Shown piece by piece: positions 1 through 7,792 of a stretch of DNA of 48,625 bases. Under the pieces are notes generated by a model. The model did no database searches. It had not been told where the DNA came from and saw nothing but the letters and a program-made list of their open reading frames with translations. Source of the stretch: Actinomycetes bacterium (GTDB taxonomy: Bacteria; Actinomycetota; Thermoleophilia; Gaiellales; F1-60-MAGs149); contig JANYCN010000082.1 in the NCBI GenBank assembly GCA_025360225.1, positions 1 to 48,625 of the forward strand. Direction: 5' to 3'. How positions within the stretch are numbered: the stretch's first letter is position 1; each line of letters opens with the position of its first letter. The translations under genes were made by a program, and so were the position numbers.

Positions 1-253
1 CGCGCAGGGCTTGCCGATCGCGGGCGTGCTGGATAGCACGCCCGCTCGCACGCGTGTCAAGGCGAAGGCCTTGACACGCTAAGTGCAAGCGGCGCGCGAC
101 GTTCCCGCGAAGCCCACGACCCGGCACGCAGAGCGGGCCGGATCGTGGTCGGCGCAGCTCGCTGGCAGAGCCACCCGACGGGTGGCAGAGCCGGCAGGCG
201 CAGGACGATCCAGGCAGCCCGATGACCACGCCATCTCACAATCAGACCACGAG
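1..253. mobile_element. CTAG-type miniature inverted-repeat element, copy A (left end outside window)
   Basis: Non-coding. The stretch from about 85 to 250 aligns base for base, with scattered changes, to 2268-2521 and to the reverse complement of 38472-38701. Its right end carries the family's terminal motif (CCATCTCACAATCAGACCA, 231-249), followed by CGAG at 250-253 where other copies have CTAG. A hairpin GCCACCC-GAC-GGGTGGC lies at 170-186, and equivalents occur in the other copies. The left part (21-78) carries two perfect hairpins that are not in copies B and C but are found in the 1922-2267 element. No ORF in it looks real. I infer a non-autonomous transposable element; no transposase gene is in the window. 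Confidence 0.7.
21..78. repeat. Two adjacent perfect hairpins shared with the element at 1922-2267
   Basis: Hairpin 1 has arms 21-30 (CGGGCGTGCT) and 35-44 with loop GGAT. Hairpin 2 has arms 53-63 (CGTGTCAAGGC) and 68-78 with loop GAAG. The same two modules occur at 2087-2140 in the opposite order, that is, as the reverse complement, with hairpin 1 shortened by a small deletion in one arm. Confidence 0.8.
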
Positions 254-315
254 GACGCTGCCGAAGCGCGCTACGGCGGCGGCTAGGACGCTGCCGTAGC
301 GCGCTCCCAGACGAT
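250..315. repeat. 33-bp imperfect tandem duplication over the coaX stop codon
   Basis: Bases 250-282 begin CGAGGACGCTGCCGAAGCGC and bases 283 onward begin CTAGGACGCTGCCGTAGCGC. The second unit contains the coaX stop (TAG on the minus strand, 283-285). The first unit separates that stop from the end of element A. Removing one unit would put the coaX TAG directly on the element boundary, as seen for folB and for the gene at 38702. Confidence 0.75.
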
Positions 316-1056
316 GCGCAGCCCGACGAGCGTCAGCCACGGCTCGTGCGCCGTGATCGTGGCGCAATGGGGGCTGATGAGCGGGGCGAGCCCGCCGGTC
401 GCGACGACCGGACACGTCCCACCGAGCTCTCGCTGGATCCGTCCGACGATGCCGTCGACGAGCCCGGCGAAGCCATAGAGGGCGCCAGACTGCATGGCGG
501 TCACCGTCGAACGACCGATCGCCGATGGCGGCTCGACGAGCTCGACCCGCACGAGCCGCGCCGCCCGCTGGTAGAGCGCGTCCATCGAGATCGCGACGCC
601 GGGCGCGAGCGCGCCACCGACGAACTCCTCCCGCGCCGAGACGACGTCGAAGTTCGTCGACGTCCCGAAGTCGACGACGATGCACGGGCCGCCGTGCAGA
701 GCGAACGCCGCCACGGCGTTCGCGATCCGGTCAGGGCCGACCTCGCGCGGGTTGTCCGTGCGGACGGCGAGCCCGGTGCGCACCCCCGGACCGACGACGA
801 TCGGATCAGCCCCCGCGCGTCGTGCGAGCGCCGTCGTCCACGGCTCGACGAGCGTCGGCACGGTGGAGGAGAGCACGCTAGCGGCGATCACGCCCTCACC
901 GATCCCGCGACGCTCGAGCACCGCTGCGAGGTCGACGTCGACCTCGTCAGCGGTACGCAGCGGCTGCGTCGTCAGCCGCCACTCCTCGCGCAGCTCGTCG
1001 CCGTGAAACAGTCCGAGGACCGTCTGCGTGTTCCCGACGTCAACCGCCAGCAGCAC
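283..1056 (-). CDS. coaX: Type III pantothenate kinase
   Basis: Phosphorylates pantothenate, the first step of coenzyme A synthesis, in the cytosol. The 257-residue length is normal for the family. The ASKHA-fold phosphate-binding motif DVGNT lies at residues 6-10, the catalytic-aspartate motif GPDRIAN is near residue 107, and the FGTSTNFD segment near residue 130 is typical. The start is GTG. It lies 9 bases downstream of the DUF2469 gene and reads in the same direction as folK, folB, folP and ftsH, so it is probably the last gene of that operon. Close linkage of coaX to fol genes is common in Actinobacteria. Its 3' end carries a 33-bp tandem duplication next to a miniature element. Confidence 0.95.
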   Translation of the reverse strand: MLLAVDVGNTQTVLGLFHGDELREEWRLTTQPLRTADEVDVDLAAVLERRGIGEGVIAASVLSSTVPTLVEPWTTALARRAGADPIVVGPGVRTGLAVRTDNPREVGPDRIANAVAAFALHGGPCIVVDFGTSTNFDVVSAREEFVGGALAPGVAISMDALYQRAARLVRVELVEPPSAIGRSTVTAMQSGALYGFAGLVDGIVGRIQRELGGTCPVVATGGLAPLISPHCATITAHEPWLTLVGLRIVWERATAAS

Positions 1057-1065
1057 CGCGAACGC

Positions 1066-1413
1066 TCAGTCCGCTTCCGGCGGTGGAGCAGAGAAGTCCG
1101 GCGGGAGGCTCGTCGGGATGAAGCTGTCGGGCTTCAGCTCCTCGACCGTCACGTCCTGGGTGGTGTGAACGTCGGCACGCGGGATGATGCGCGTCGGTCT
1201 GTTCTTGTCCCACACCCACACGTCCTCCATCGAGAGGTGCACGAGCGGGTACGACGGCTGGTTCTGGATCTTCATGTCGAGCTTGTTGCACAGGTACGTC
1301 GCCTCCTGCGTGAGCACGCAGTAGCGGAACATCCCGAACACGGTGGCGTACTCGCGCTTGAGCGCGAGCTCAAGCTCTGCGTCGTACTCCTCGAGGTCCT
1401 CGAGATGGGACAC
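1066..1413 (-). CDS. DUF2469 family protein
   Basis: Small 115-residue protein. The N-terminal LEDLEEYDAELELALKREY and the later VWVWDKNRPTRIIPRADVHT match my memory of the actinobacterial DUF2469 family (LEKYE-x-EMELxLYREY, then WVWDxxRPARF). The family has no firmly established function as far as I know; members are acidic, small and cytosolic. The start is GTG. It begins 3 bases after the folK stop and ends 9 bases before coaX, so it is almost certainly co-transcribed with both. Residues after about 95 form a proline-rich acidic tail. The family call rests on motif memory rather than a search. Confidence 0.8.
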   Translation of the reverse strand: MSHLEDLEEYDAELELALKREYATVFGMFRYCVLTQEATYLCNKLDMKIQNQPSYPLVHLSMEDVWVWDKNRPTRIIPRADVHTTQDVTVEELKPDSFIPTSLPPDFSAPPPEAD

Positions 1414-1416
1414 CGT

Positions 1417-1920
1417 TCACCCCTCGGTCGCGGTCGTGTGTTCAATCCTACCTGTCTCGACGGGCACGAGCCGCAGGACGGCCTGGTCGAGCGTCGCGGC
1501 GATCCGACGCAACGATCGGCCGTCGGCAAGCTCGCCATGATGCACGTCGAGCAGCGGCAGGATCGCGAACAGGCGCTCGCCGACCCGGGGGTGCGGAACG
1601 ACAAGGTCCTCCGTCGCGACGTCCGGCCCATCCCACACGAGGATGTCGAGGTCGAGCGTCCGCGGGCCCCAGCGCACCCGCCGGACACGGCCCGCAGATC
1701 GTTCGATGGCATGGAGGCACGCGAGCAGCGCGTGCGGGTCGAGAGGGACGTCGACGACGACGGCCGCGTTCAGGTAGTCCGGTTGTACCGGCCCCCCGAC
1801 GGGGGCCGTTCGGTACAGCGCGGACGTCGCGACCACCCCCGGTAGCGACGCGACCGCCGCGGCGATCGTTGCTGCCGGGTCGCCGAGGTTCGCTCCGATC
1901 CCAACGACGTAGCGCGGCAT
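1417..1920 (-). CDS. folK: 2-amino-4-hydroxy-6-hydroxymethyldihydropteridine diphosphokinase
   Basis: Transfers pyrophosphate from ATP to 6-hydroxymethyl-dihydropterin in folate synthesis. Near the N-terminus it has the GIGANLGD motif, and near residue 85 it has the HPPK signature RWGPRTLDLDIL, followed by the VPHPRV segment. I start at ATG 1920 (MPRYVVGIGANLGD, 167 residues). A longer reading to 2016 would add 32 residues without homology that lie inside repeat DNA. CTAG stands 2 bases upstream of this ATG and marks the edge of an inserted element. Without the inserts, folB and folK would have been separated by one base. Confidence 0.95.
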   Translation of the reverse strand: MPRYVVGIGANLGDPAATIAAAVASLPGVVATSALYRTAPVGGPVQPDYLNAAVVVDVPLDPHALLACLHAIERSAGRVRRVRWGPRTLDLDILVWDGPDVATEDLVVPHPRVGERLFAILPLLDVHHGELADGRSLRRIAATLDQAVLRLVPVETGRIEHTTATEG

Positions 1921-1921
1921 C

Positions 1922-2267
1922 CTAGTGCACCGTCTCGAAACCACGTGGCGGTTCGAGCGCCGCGGAGCGGCGCCTGAACCTCGCCCGACACGTCGGGACG
2001 AGAGCTGGGCAAGCAATGCTTGCCCAGCGTGCCAGGTGATCTGGTATCCACCAGATCACCGACTCTCCAGCTCGGTCACGTAGCGTGTCAAGGCGAACGC
2101 CTTGACGCGTGCGAGCAGGCGGGCTATCCAGCACGCCCGCGATCAGCAAGCTCGCTCGCTGTCGCTTGTCAGACGTGCTCCTCACGACGAACCACCAGGT
2201 ACGTACAAACGGTACACGAGGATGATCCCGTCCGACTGACCACGCCATCTCGCAATCAGACCACTAG
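1922..2267. mobile_element. CTAG-flanked repeat element D with hairpin array
   Basis: Non-coding segment bounded by CTAG at 1922-1925 and 2264-2267. Its right end (CCATCTCGCAATCAGACCA, 2245-2263) matches the terminal motif of the other elements. Its left end matches only over CTAGTG, so it is a divergent or composite relative. The interior is a chain of hairpins, two of which are shared with copy A. It abuts copy B and shares the CTAG between them. It sits in the folB-folK gap, directly before the folK start, and probably changes read-through or translation coupling there. Confidence 0.6.
2004..2140. repeat. Run of consecutive short hairpins
   Basis: Seen directly: arms 2004-2014 and 2018-2028 (GCTGGGCAAGC, loop AAT); arms 2035-2045 and 2050-2060 (GGTGATCTGGT, loop ATCC); arms 2087-2094 and 2099-2106 (GTCAAGGC, loop GAAC); arms 2119-2125 and 2130-2140, imperfect, loop ATCC. 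The first three stems are perfect. Upstream, 1983-1997 also has CCCGAC facing GTCGGG. Several loops are ATCC or its complement GGAT, which suggests one repeated design. Confidence 0.8.
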
Positions 2268-2525
2268 TGAGGTGATTGCGAGATGGCGCGTTCATCGAGT
2301 GTCTGGAGCGAGCGGGAGCGTTGCGCGTCGCGCAGGGCTTGCTGGAGCAAGTGCAGGCGGCGCGCGACGCTCCCGCGAAGCCCACGGCACGGCACGGCGC
2401 GCGCAGCGCGTCGGGCCGTGGGCTTCGCAGCTGGACGGCGGAGCACCCGACGGGTGGCGCAGCCGACCAGCGCAGGACGATCCAGGCAGCCCGATGACCA
2501 CGCCATTTCCCAATCAGACCACTAG
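2264..2525. mobile_element. CTAG-type miniature inverted-repeat element, copy B (complete)
   Basis: A 254-bp interior (2268-2521) flanked by CTAG at 2264-2267 and 2522-2525, consistent with a 4-bp target duplication. The right end read inward is TGGTCTGATTGGGAAATGG; the left end is TGAGGTGATTGCGAGATGG. The inverted repeats stay recognisable for about 40 bp (both continue through GGCG-GT-TCATCG). The folB stop codon TAG (2522-2524) lies inside the right CTAG. No ORF inside looks coding. CTAG target duplications are known for some IS5-family groups, so an IS5-like parent is possible, but this is inference. Confidence 0.75.
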
Positions 2526-2899
2526 CCCCGTCGACGAAGGGTGACCGTGACACCCACCGTGTCGATCACGTGCCGGACGGGCGCCGACGGCTTCGACACG
2601 CGCACCGTCACCTCGTCGACCGAGAACTCCTCGAGCACGGCCTCACAAACCCGCTGAGCAAGGTGCTCGAGCAGCCGGTACGGCCCGCCTGCGGCGATCG
2701 CGACGACGCGGTCGGCGACGAGCCCGTAGTCGACCGCGTCGGACAGCGTGTCGGTGTCACACGCCGCGTCACGGAGCGGGATCATCCGCACGTCGAGGAA
2801 GAACCGTTGCCCGAGCGCCTGCTCCTCCGCGAGCGCGCCGTGGTGGGCAAACACCGCAAGGCCTTCGATCGCAACCTCGACCTCTCGCTCGTAGCTCAT
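2522..2899 (-). CDS. folB: Dihydroneopterin aldolase
   Basis: Cleaves dihydroneopterin to 6-hydroxymethyl-dihydropterin and glycolaldehyde. The 125-residue length is normal. The HHGALAEEQALGQRF segment near residues 18-33 contains the conserved glutamate, and the VRVSKPSAPV segment near residue 100 carries the catalytic lysine. The ATG start overlaps the folP stop in ATGA. The stop TAG is shared with the CTAG that borders miniature element B, so the insertion left the protein intact while moving folK about 600 bases downstream. Confidence 0.95.
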   Translation of the reverse strand: MSYEREVEVAIEGLAVFAHHGALAEEQALGQRFFLDVRMIPLRDAACDTDTLSDAVDYGLVADRVVAIAAGGPYRLLEHLAQRVCEAVLEEFSVDEVTVRVSKPSAPVRHVIDTVGVTVTLRRRG

Positions 2900-3717
2900 G
2901 TGACCCCTCCGATTGCGTAACGCACCGCGAGGGCGTCACGGTGGCTCTCGACGTCGTGCACGCGCAGCATCCAGGCGCCGCGCGCGACCGCCTCCAGGCC
3001 GGCAACGACGCTCGCCGTTGCGCGGTCGCGGGAGAGATCACCGAGCACGCGGCCAAGGAAGCTCTTGCGTGACACGCCCACGACCACTGGGGCGCCGCAG
3101 GCGCGGTCGATCGTCGCCGTCGCCGCAAGGAGCGCGAGGTTGTGCTGCAGGTCCTTCCCGAACCCGATGCCGGGGTCGACGGCGATGTGGCCGCGCGGCA
3201 CGCCGGCGGCAACCGCGCGATCGACACGCTCGAGCAGCCAGGCAGCGACCTCGGCGACGACGTCGCCGTACGTCGGGTTGAGCTGCATCGTTCGTGGCGT
3301 GCCCTGCATGTGCATCAGGCAGAGATCGACACCCGTCTCGGCGATCAACGCGGCCATCTGCGGATCGGCGAGCGCCGTCACATCGTTGACCATCGTCGCC
3401 CCAGCCTCGATCGCCGCTCGAGCGACGACCGGCTTCGTCGTGTCGATCGAGATCGCGACCGGGCTCGCTGCCCGGATGCCGGCGATCACCGAGACGACGC
3501 GCGCGAGCTCCGTCTCGCTGTCGACCCCGTCCGAGCCTGGACGCGTCGACTCGCCACCGACATCGACGATCGCGGCGCCCTCCGCGGCGTGGCGTAACCC
3601 CTCGGCGATCGCCGCCTCACGTTCGAGGAAGCGACCGCCGTCAGAGAACGAGTCGGGGGTGACGTTCACGACGCCCATCAACGCGGGGCCCGGGAAGCGG
3701 GTGCGGAGATCAGACAA
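2896..3717 (-). CDS. folP: Dihydropteroate synthase
   Basis: Condenses hydroxymethyl-dihydropterin pyrophosphate with p-aminobenzoate; this is the sulfonamide target. It is a TIM-barrel of 273 residues with MGVVNVTPDSFSDGGRF (14-30), VDVGGESTRPG (near 51-61), the VNDVTAL strand, the DPGIGFGK motif near 180, and the C-terminal VGVSRKSF segment. The first codon as given is TTG at 3717, 2 bases after the ftsH stop; an ATG 13 codons in would remove residues just before the first motif, so TTG is preferred. folE, often found between ftsH and folP in Actinobacteria, is absent here and must lie elsewhere. Confidence 0.94.
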   Translation of the reverse strand: MSDLRTRFPGPALMGVVNVTPDSFSDGGRFLEREAAIAEGLRHAAEGAAIVDVGGESTRPGSDGVDSETELARVVSVIAGIRAASPVAISIDTTKPVVARAAIEAGATMVNDVTALADPQMAALIAETGVDLCLMHMQGTPRTMQLNPTYGDVVAEVAAWLLERVDRAVAAGVPRGHIAVDPGIGFGKDLQHNLALLAATATIDRACGAPVVVGVSRKSFLGRVLGDLSRDRATASVVAGLEAVARGAWMLRVHDVESHRDALAVRYAIGGVT

Positions 3718-3719
3718 CG

Positions 3720-5657
<1,938 letters not shown>

Positions 5658-5839
5658 GTCTCACGTCCCAACTGGAGAGGGGACGGCGAACTCGCCGCCC
5701 GACCGGACCCGGATGCTACCACGCGGGTTCTGATCGGCCGGGCTTGCGTTTGGCCTTAGCGGAATCCGAACCGTTCGTCAAGCTCACGCGAACATTCAGC
5801 ATGGCCACCACCGTCGCTCACCGTGCGATCATCTACCGC

Positions 5840-6391
5840 ATGTCGCCGGTGGAGGAATCGGACGGGGTACTGGTCGCCCGCTGCGGGGGTGGCGACGAGG
5901 ATGCACTCGCCGCGCTGTACGACCGACACGGCGGCGCGGCGTACGGGCTTGCGCTGCGGGTCGCTCGCGACGCAGGCCTCGCCGAGGATGCCGTGCAGGA
6001 AGGCTTTCTCGGCGTGTGGCGCGGCGCGCGCCGGTTCGACGAGCGACGCGGTTCTGTTCGCTCCTGGATCCTGTCCGTGGTACACCACAAGGCCGTTGAC
6101 CTGGTGCGACGCGAGGTGGCACGCCGGACCGATCCTTCGGAGTCCGTGCCGGAACAGGCCGGCGCGACCGACGTCCCGTCCGAGGTGCTGGCGTCGTTCG
6201 AGCGTCGTCGGATCGACGCTGCGCTCGAACGTCTTCCACGCGCACAGCGCGACGTGCTGGCCCTCGCCTACTTCGACGGACTGACCCAGCAAGAGCTCGC
6301 CCTTCGGCTGGGCGAGCCGCTCGGAACGATCAAATCGCGAACCCACGCGGCGCTCGGGCGGCTGCGCGAGATCCTGCAGGAGCAGCGATGA
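5840..6391 (+). CDS. ECF-type RNA polymerase sigma factor
   Basis: Sigma-70 family protein of 183 residues. Region 2 spans about residues 15-80 (LYDRHGGAAYGLALRVARD, then AVQEGFLGVWRGA and WILSVVHHKAVDLVRR). Region 4 spans about 125-180 (ALERLPRAQRDVLALAYFDGLTQQELA, then GTIKSR). I start at ATG 5840; the longer reading from 5744 adds 32 residues without family similarity. Its stop overlaps the anti-sigma start (ATGA), the usual arrangement for a sigma/anti-sigma pair. The third gene, a ferritin-like exported protein, may be a regulon member. The stimulus cannot be read from sequence. Confidence 0.93.
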   Translation: MSPVEESDGVLVARCGGGDEDALAALYDRHGGAAYGLALRVARDAGLAEDAVQEGFLGVWRGARRFDERRGSVRSWILSVVHHKAVDLVRREVARRTDPSESVPEQAGATDVPSEVLASFERRRIDAALERLPRAQRDVLALAYFDGLTQQELALRLGEPLGTIKSRTHAALGRLREILQEQR

Positions 6392-7056
6392 CTGACCACG
6401 ACGAGATCGCTCTGATGGTCGCCGCGCACGCGCTCAACGCGCTTGACCGCGCTGACGAGAGGCGGGTCGCGCGACACCTCGCGACGTGCAAGGACTGCAC
6501 CCGGGCATACCGCCTGGCGCTCGACGCCGTCGCCGCGCTCGCGGCATCGGTCGATCCCATTCCACCGCCGTTAGGCCTGCGCGGACGGATCCTCGCCGCG
6601 CTGCCTGCAGTGACGGCCGACGAGGTCGTGATCGACGAGCTCGCGGCGCAACGGGCACTCCGAGCGACCCGACGATGGAGGGCAACCACGGCGGCCACCG
6701 CCGTCGCAGCGATCGCCGCATCGATCCTGCTCGCCGCGCAGCACCGGACGATTGACGACCTTCGCGCGAGCCAGGCCGTCGTGGCAGCGGCCGGTCCGGT
6801 CGTTATCGTGTCCGGCTCGACCGGCCACCACGTGCTCCTGACGACGCTCAAGGACGCCCCGGCGGGACGGACATACCAGGTGTGGTCGATCTCCCCTGGC
6901 ACGGCCAGGCCCCTCTCCCTCGGCCTCGTCGCCGGCGGCGGAACGCTCCGTCTCGGGCAAGCGCTACCTGCCGGGACGACGATCGCGATCACGGTCGAGC
7001 CGATCGGCGGCTCAACAGCGCCGACAACCCCGCCGATCGCATCCGTCGCGATCTGA
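6388..7056 (+). CDS. Membrane anti-sigma factor, RskA-like
   Basis: A 222-residue protein with an N-terminal zinc-binding anti-sigma motif (HLATCKDC, about 30-37, of the H-x3-C-x2-C type), a single membrane helix at about 100-118, and an extracytoplasmic domain of about 100 residues containing YQVWSISPG, which resembles the RskA C-terminal domain. In known systems such proteins hold their sigma factor at the membrane and release it on regulated proteolysis. Translationally coupled to the sigma gene upstream. The leading histidine and both cysteines of the motif are intact, so a zinc-bound active form is likely. Confidence 0.9.
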   Translation: MTDHDEIALMVAAHALNALDRADERRVARHLATCKDCTRAYRLALDAVAALAASVDPIPPPLGLRGRILAALPAVTADEVVIDELAAQRALRATRRWRATTAATAVAAIAASILLAAQHRTIDDLRASQAVVAAAGPVVIVSGSTGHHVLLTTLKDAPAGRTYQVWSISPGTARPLSLGLVAGGGTLRLGQALPAGTTIAITVEPIGGSTAPTTPPIASVAI

Positions 7057-7113
7057 ACCGGAAACGCACCGCGCGCGAAGAGGAGGAGACACCCGACCTA
7101 GGAGGTACCCGAG

Positions 7114-7722
7114 ATGTCCACCACCGCGACCACCACCGCGACCCGCGCACAGTTCATGTCGCGCGGCGCACGCGGAGGGCTCGCGCTCGTCGCAGGCGGC
7201 ACGATGCTCGCCGCCGCCGCAGCGACTGGCACGCCGAGCGCGTTCGGCAAAGACACCACCGACCTCGATATCGCACGGCTGGCGGCAACAGCCGAGCTGC
7301 TCGCGATCGACTTCTACTCCCGTGCGATCCTGTCACGCAAGTTCAAGGGCGACGACCTTCGGTACCTCCGAGAGGCTCGGGCGAACGAGCGCGACCACTA
7401 CAACGCGCTGGCCCACGTGATCGGAACAGGAGCACCGGCCGGCCTGAAGTTCAAGTACCCGCGCGGCACGTTCGTCTCGGTGATGAGCGTCGCACGGATC
7501 GGCGTCGCGCTCGAGACGGCCTTCGTCGGCGCGTACCTCGGCGCCGTCGTCGCGCTCCAGTCGAACGATCTCAAGGCCGTCGCCGCCGCGATCGGCGCGA
7601 GCGAGGCGCAGCACCTGAGCGTGTTCAGTGACCTCGCCTCCCACCACCCGGTCGGCAAGTCGTTCCCGTCTGCCCTGACAGCGGCGCAGGCAACCGCCGC
7701 GGTGACGCCGTTCCTCGCATAG
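7114..7722 (+). CDS. Tat-exported ferritin-like domain protein
   Basis: A 202-residue protein. The N-terminus (SRGARGGLALVAGGTMLAAA, about 16-35) looks like a Tat-type or lipoprotein-like export signal with an arginine pair split by glycine-alanine, so the export route is uncertain. The body is a four-helix ferritin-like domain: helix with AELLAIDFY, helix with ANERDHYNAL, a helix rich in alanine and valine, and helix with GASEAQHLSVF. The E-x2-H pairs suit a di-iron site as in PF13668-type proteins. A very strong Shine-Dalgarno (AGGAGGT) lies 7 bases before the ATG. It follows the sigma/anti-sigma pair by 57 bases and is likely co-regulated, perhaps for oxidative or metal stress. Confidence 0.8.
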   Translation: MSTTATTTATRAQFMSRGARGGLALVAGGTMLAAAAATGTPSAFGKDTTDLDIARLAATAELLAIDFYSRAILSRKFKGDDLRYLREARANERDHYNALAHVIGTGAPAGLKFKYPRGTFVSVMSVARIGVALETAFVGAYLGAVVALQSNDLKAVAAAIGASEAQHLSVFSDLASHHPVGKSFPSALTAAQATAAVTPFLA

Positions 7723-7732
7723 CCGGCGGATC

Positions 7733-7770
7733 TCCCGTCAGAGAGGGCCATTCGGCCCTCTCTGACGGGA
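7733..7770. terminator. Bidirectional hairpin terminator
   Basis: Perfect 17-bp arms (7733-7749 and 7754-7770) around the loop ATTC, placed between two convergent genes 10 bases after the ferritin-like stop. There is no long T tract, as expected at this GC content. A smaller hairpin (ACCCG facing CGGGT) follows at about 7778-7793. Confidence 0.85.
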
Positions 7771-7792
7771 ACGAGTGACCCGTCGCACGGGT

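Noticed and set aside
346-1845. Long plus-strand frame of 499 codons opposite coaX, DUF2469 and folK
   Set aside because: Antisense shadow of three well-supported genes; arginine/aspartate-rich low-complexity product, as expected from high GC.
2182-2553. Frames of 73-174 codons within elements B and D
   Set aside because: They cross element boundaries, have no ribosome site, are not preserved as frames among copies A, B and C, and overlap on both strands.
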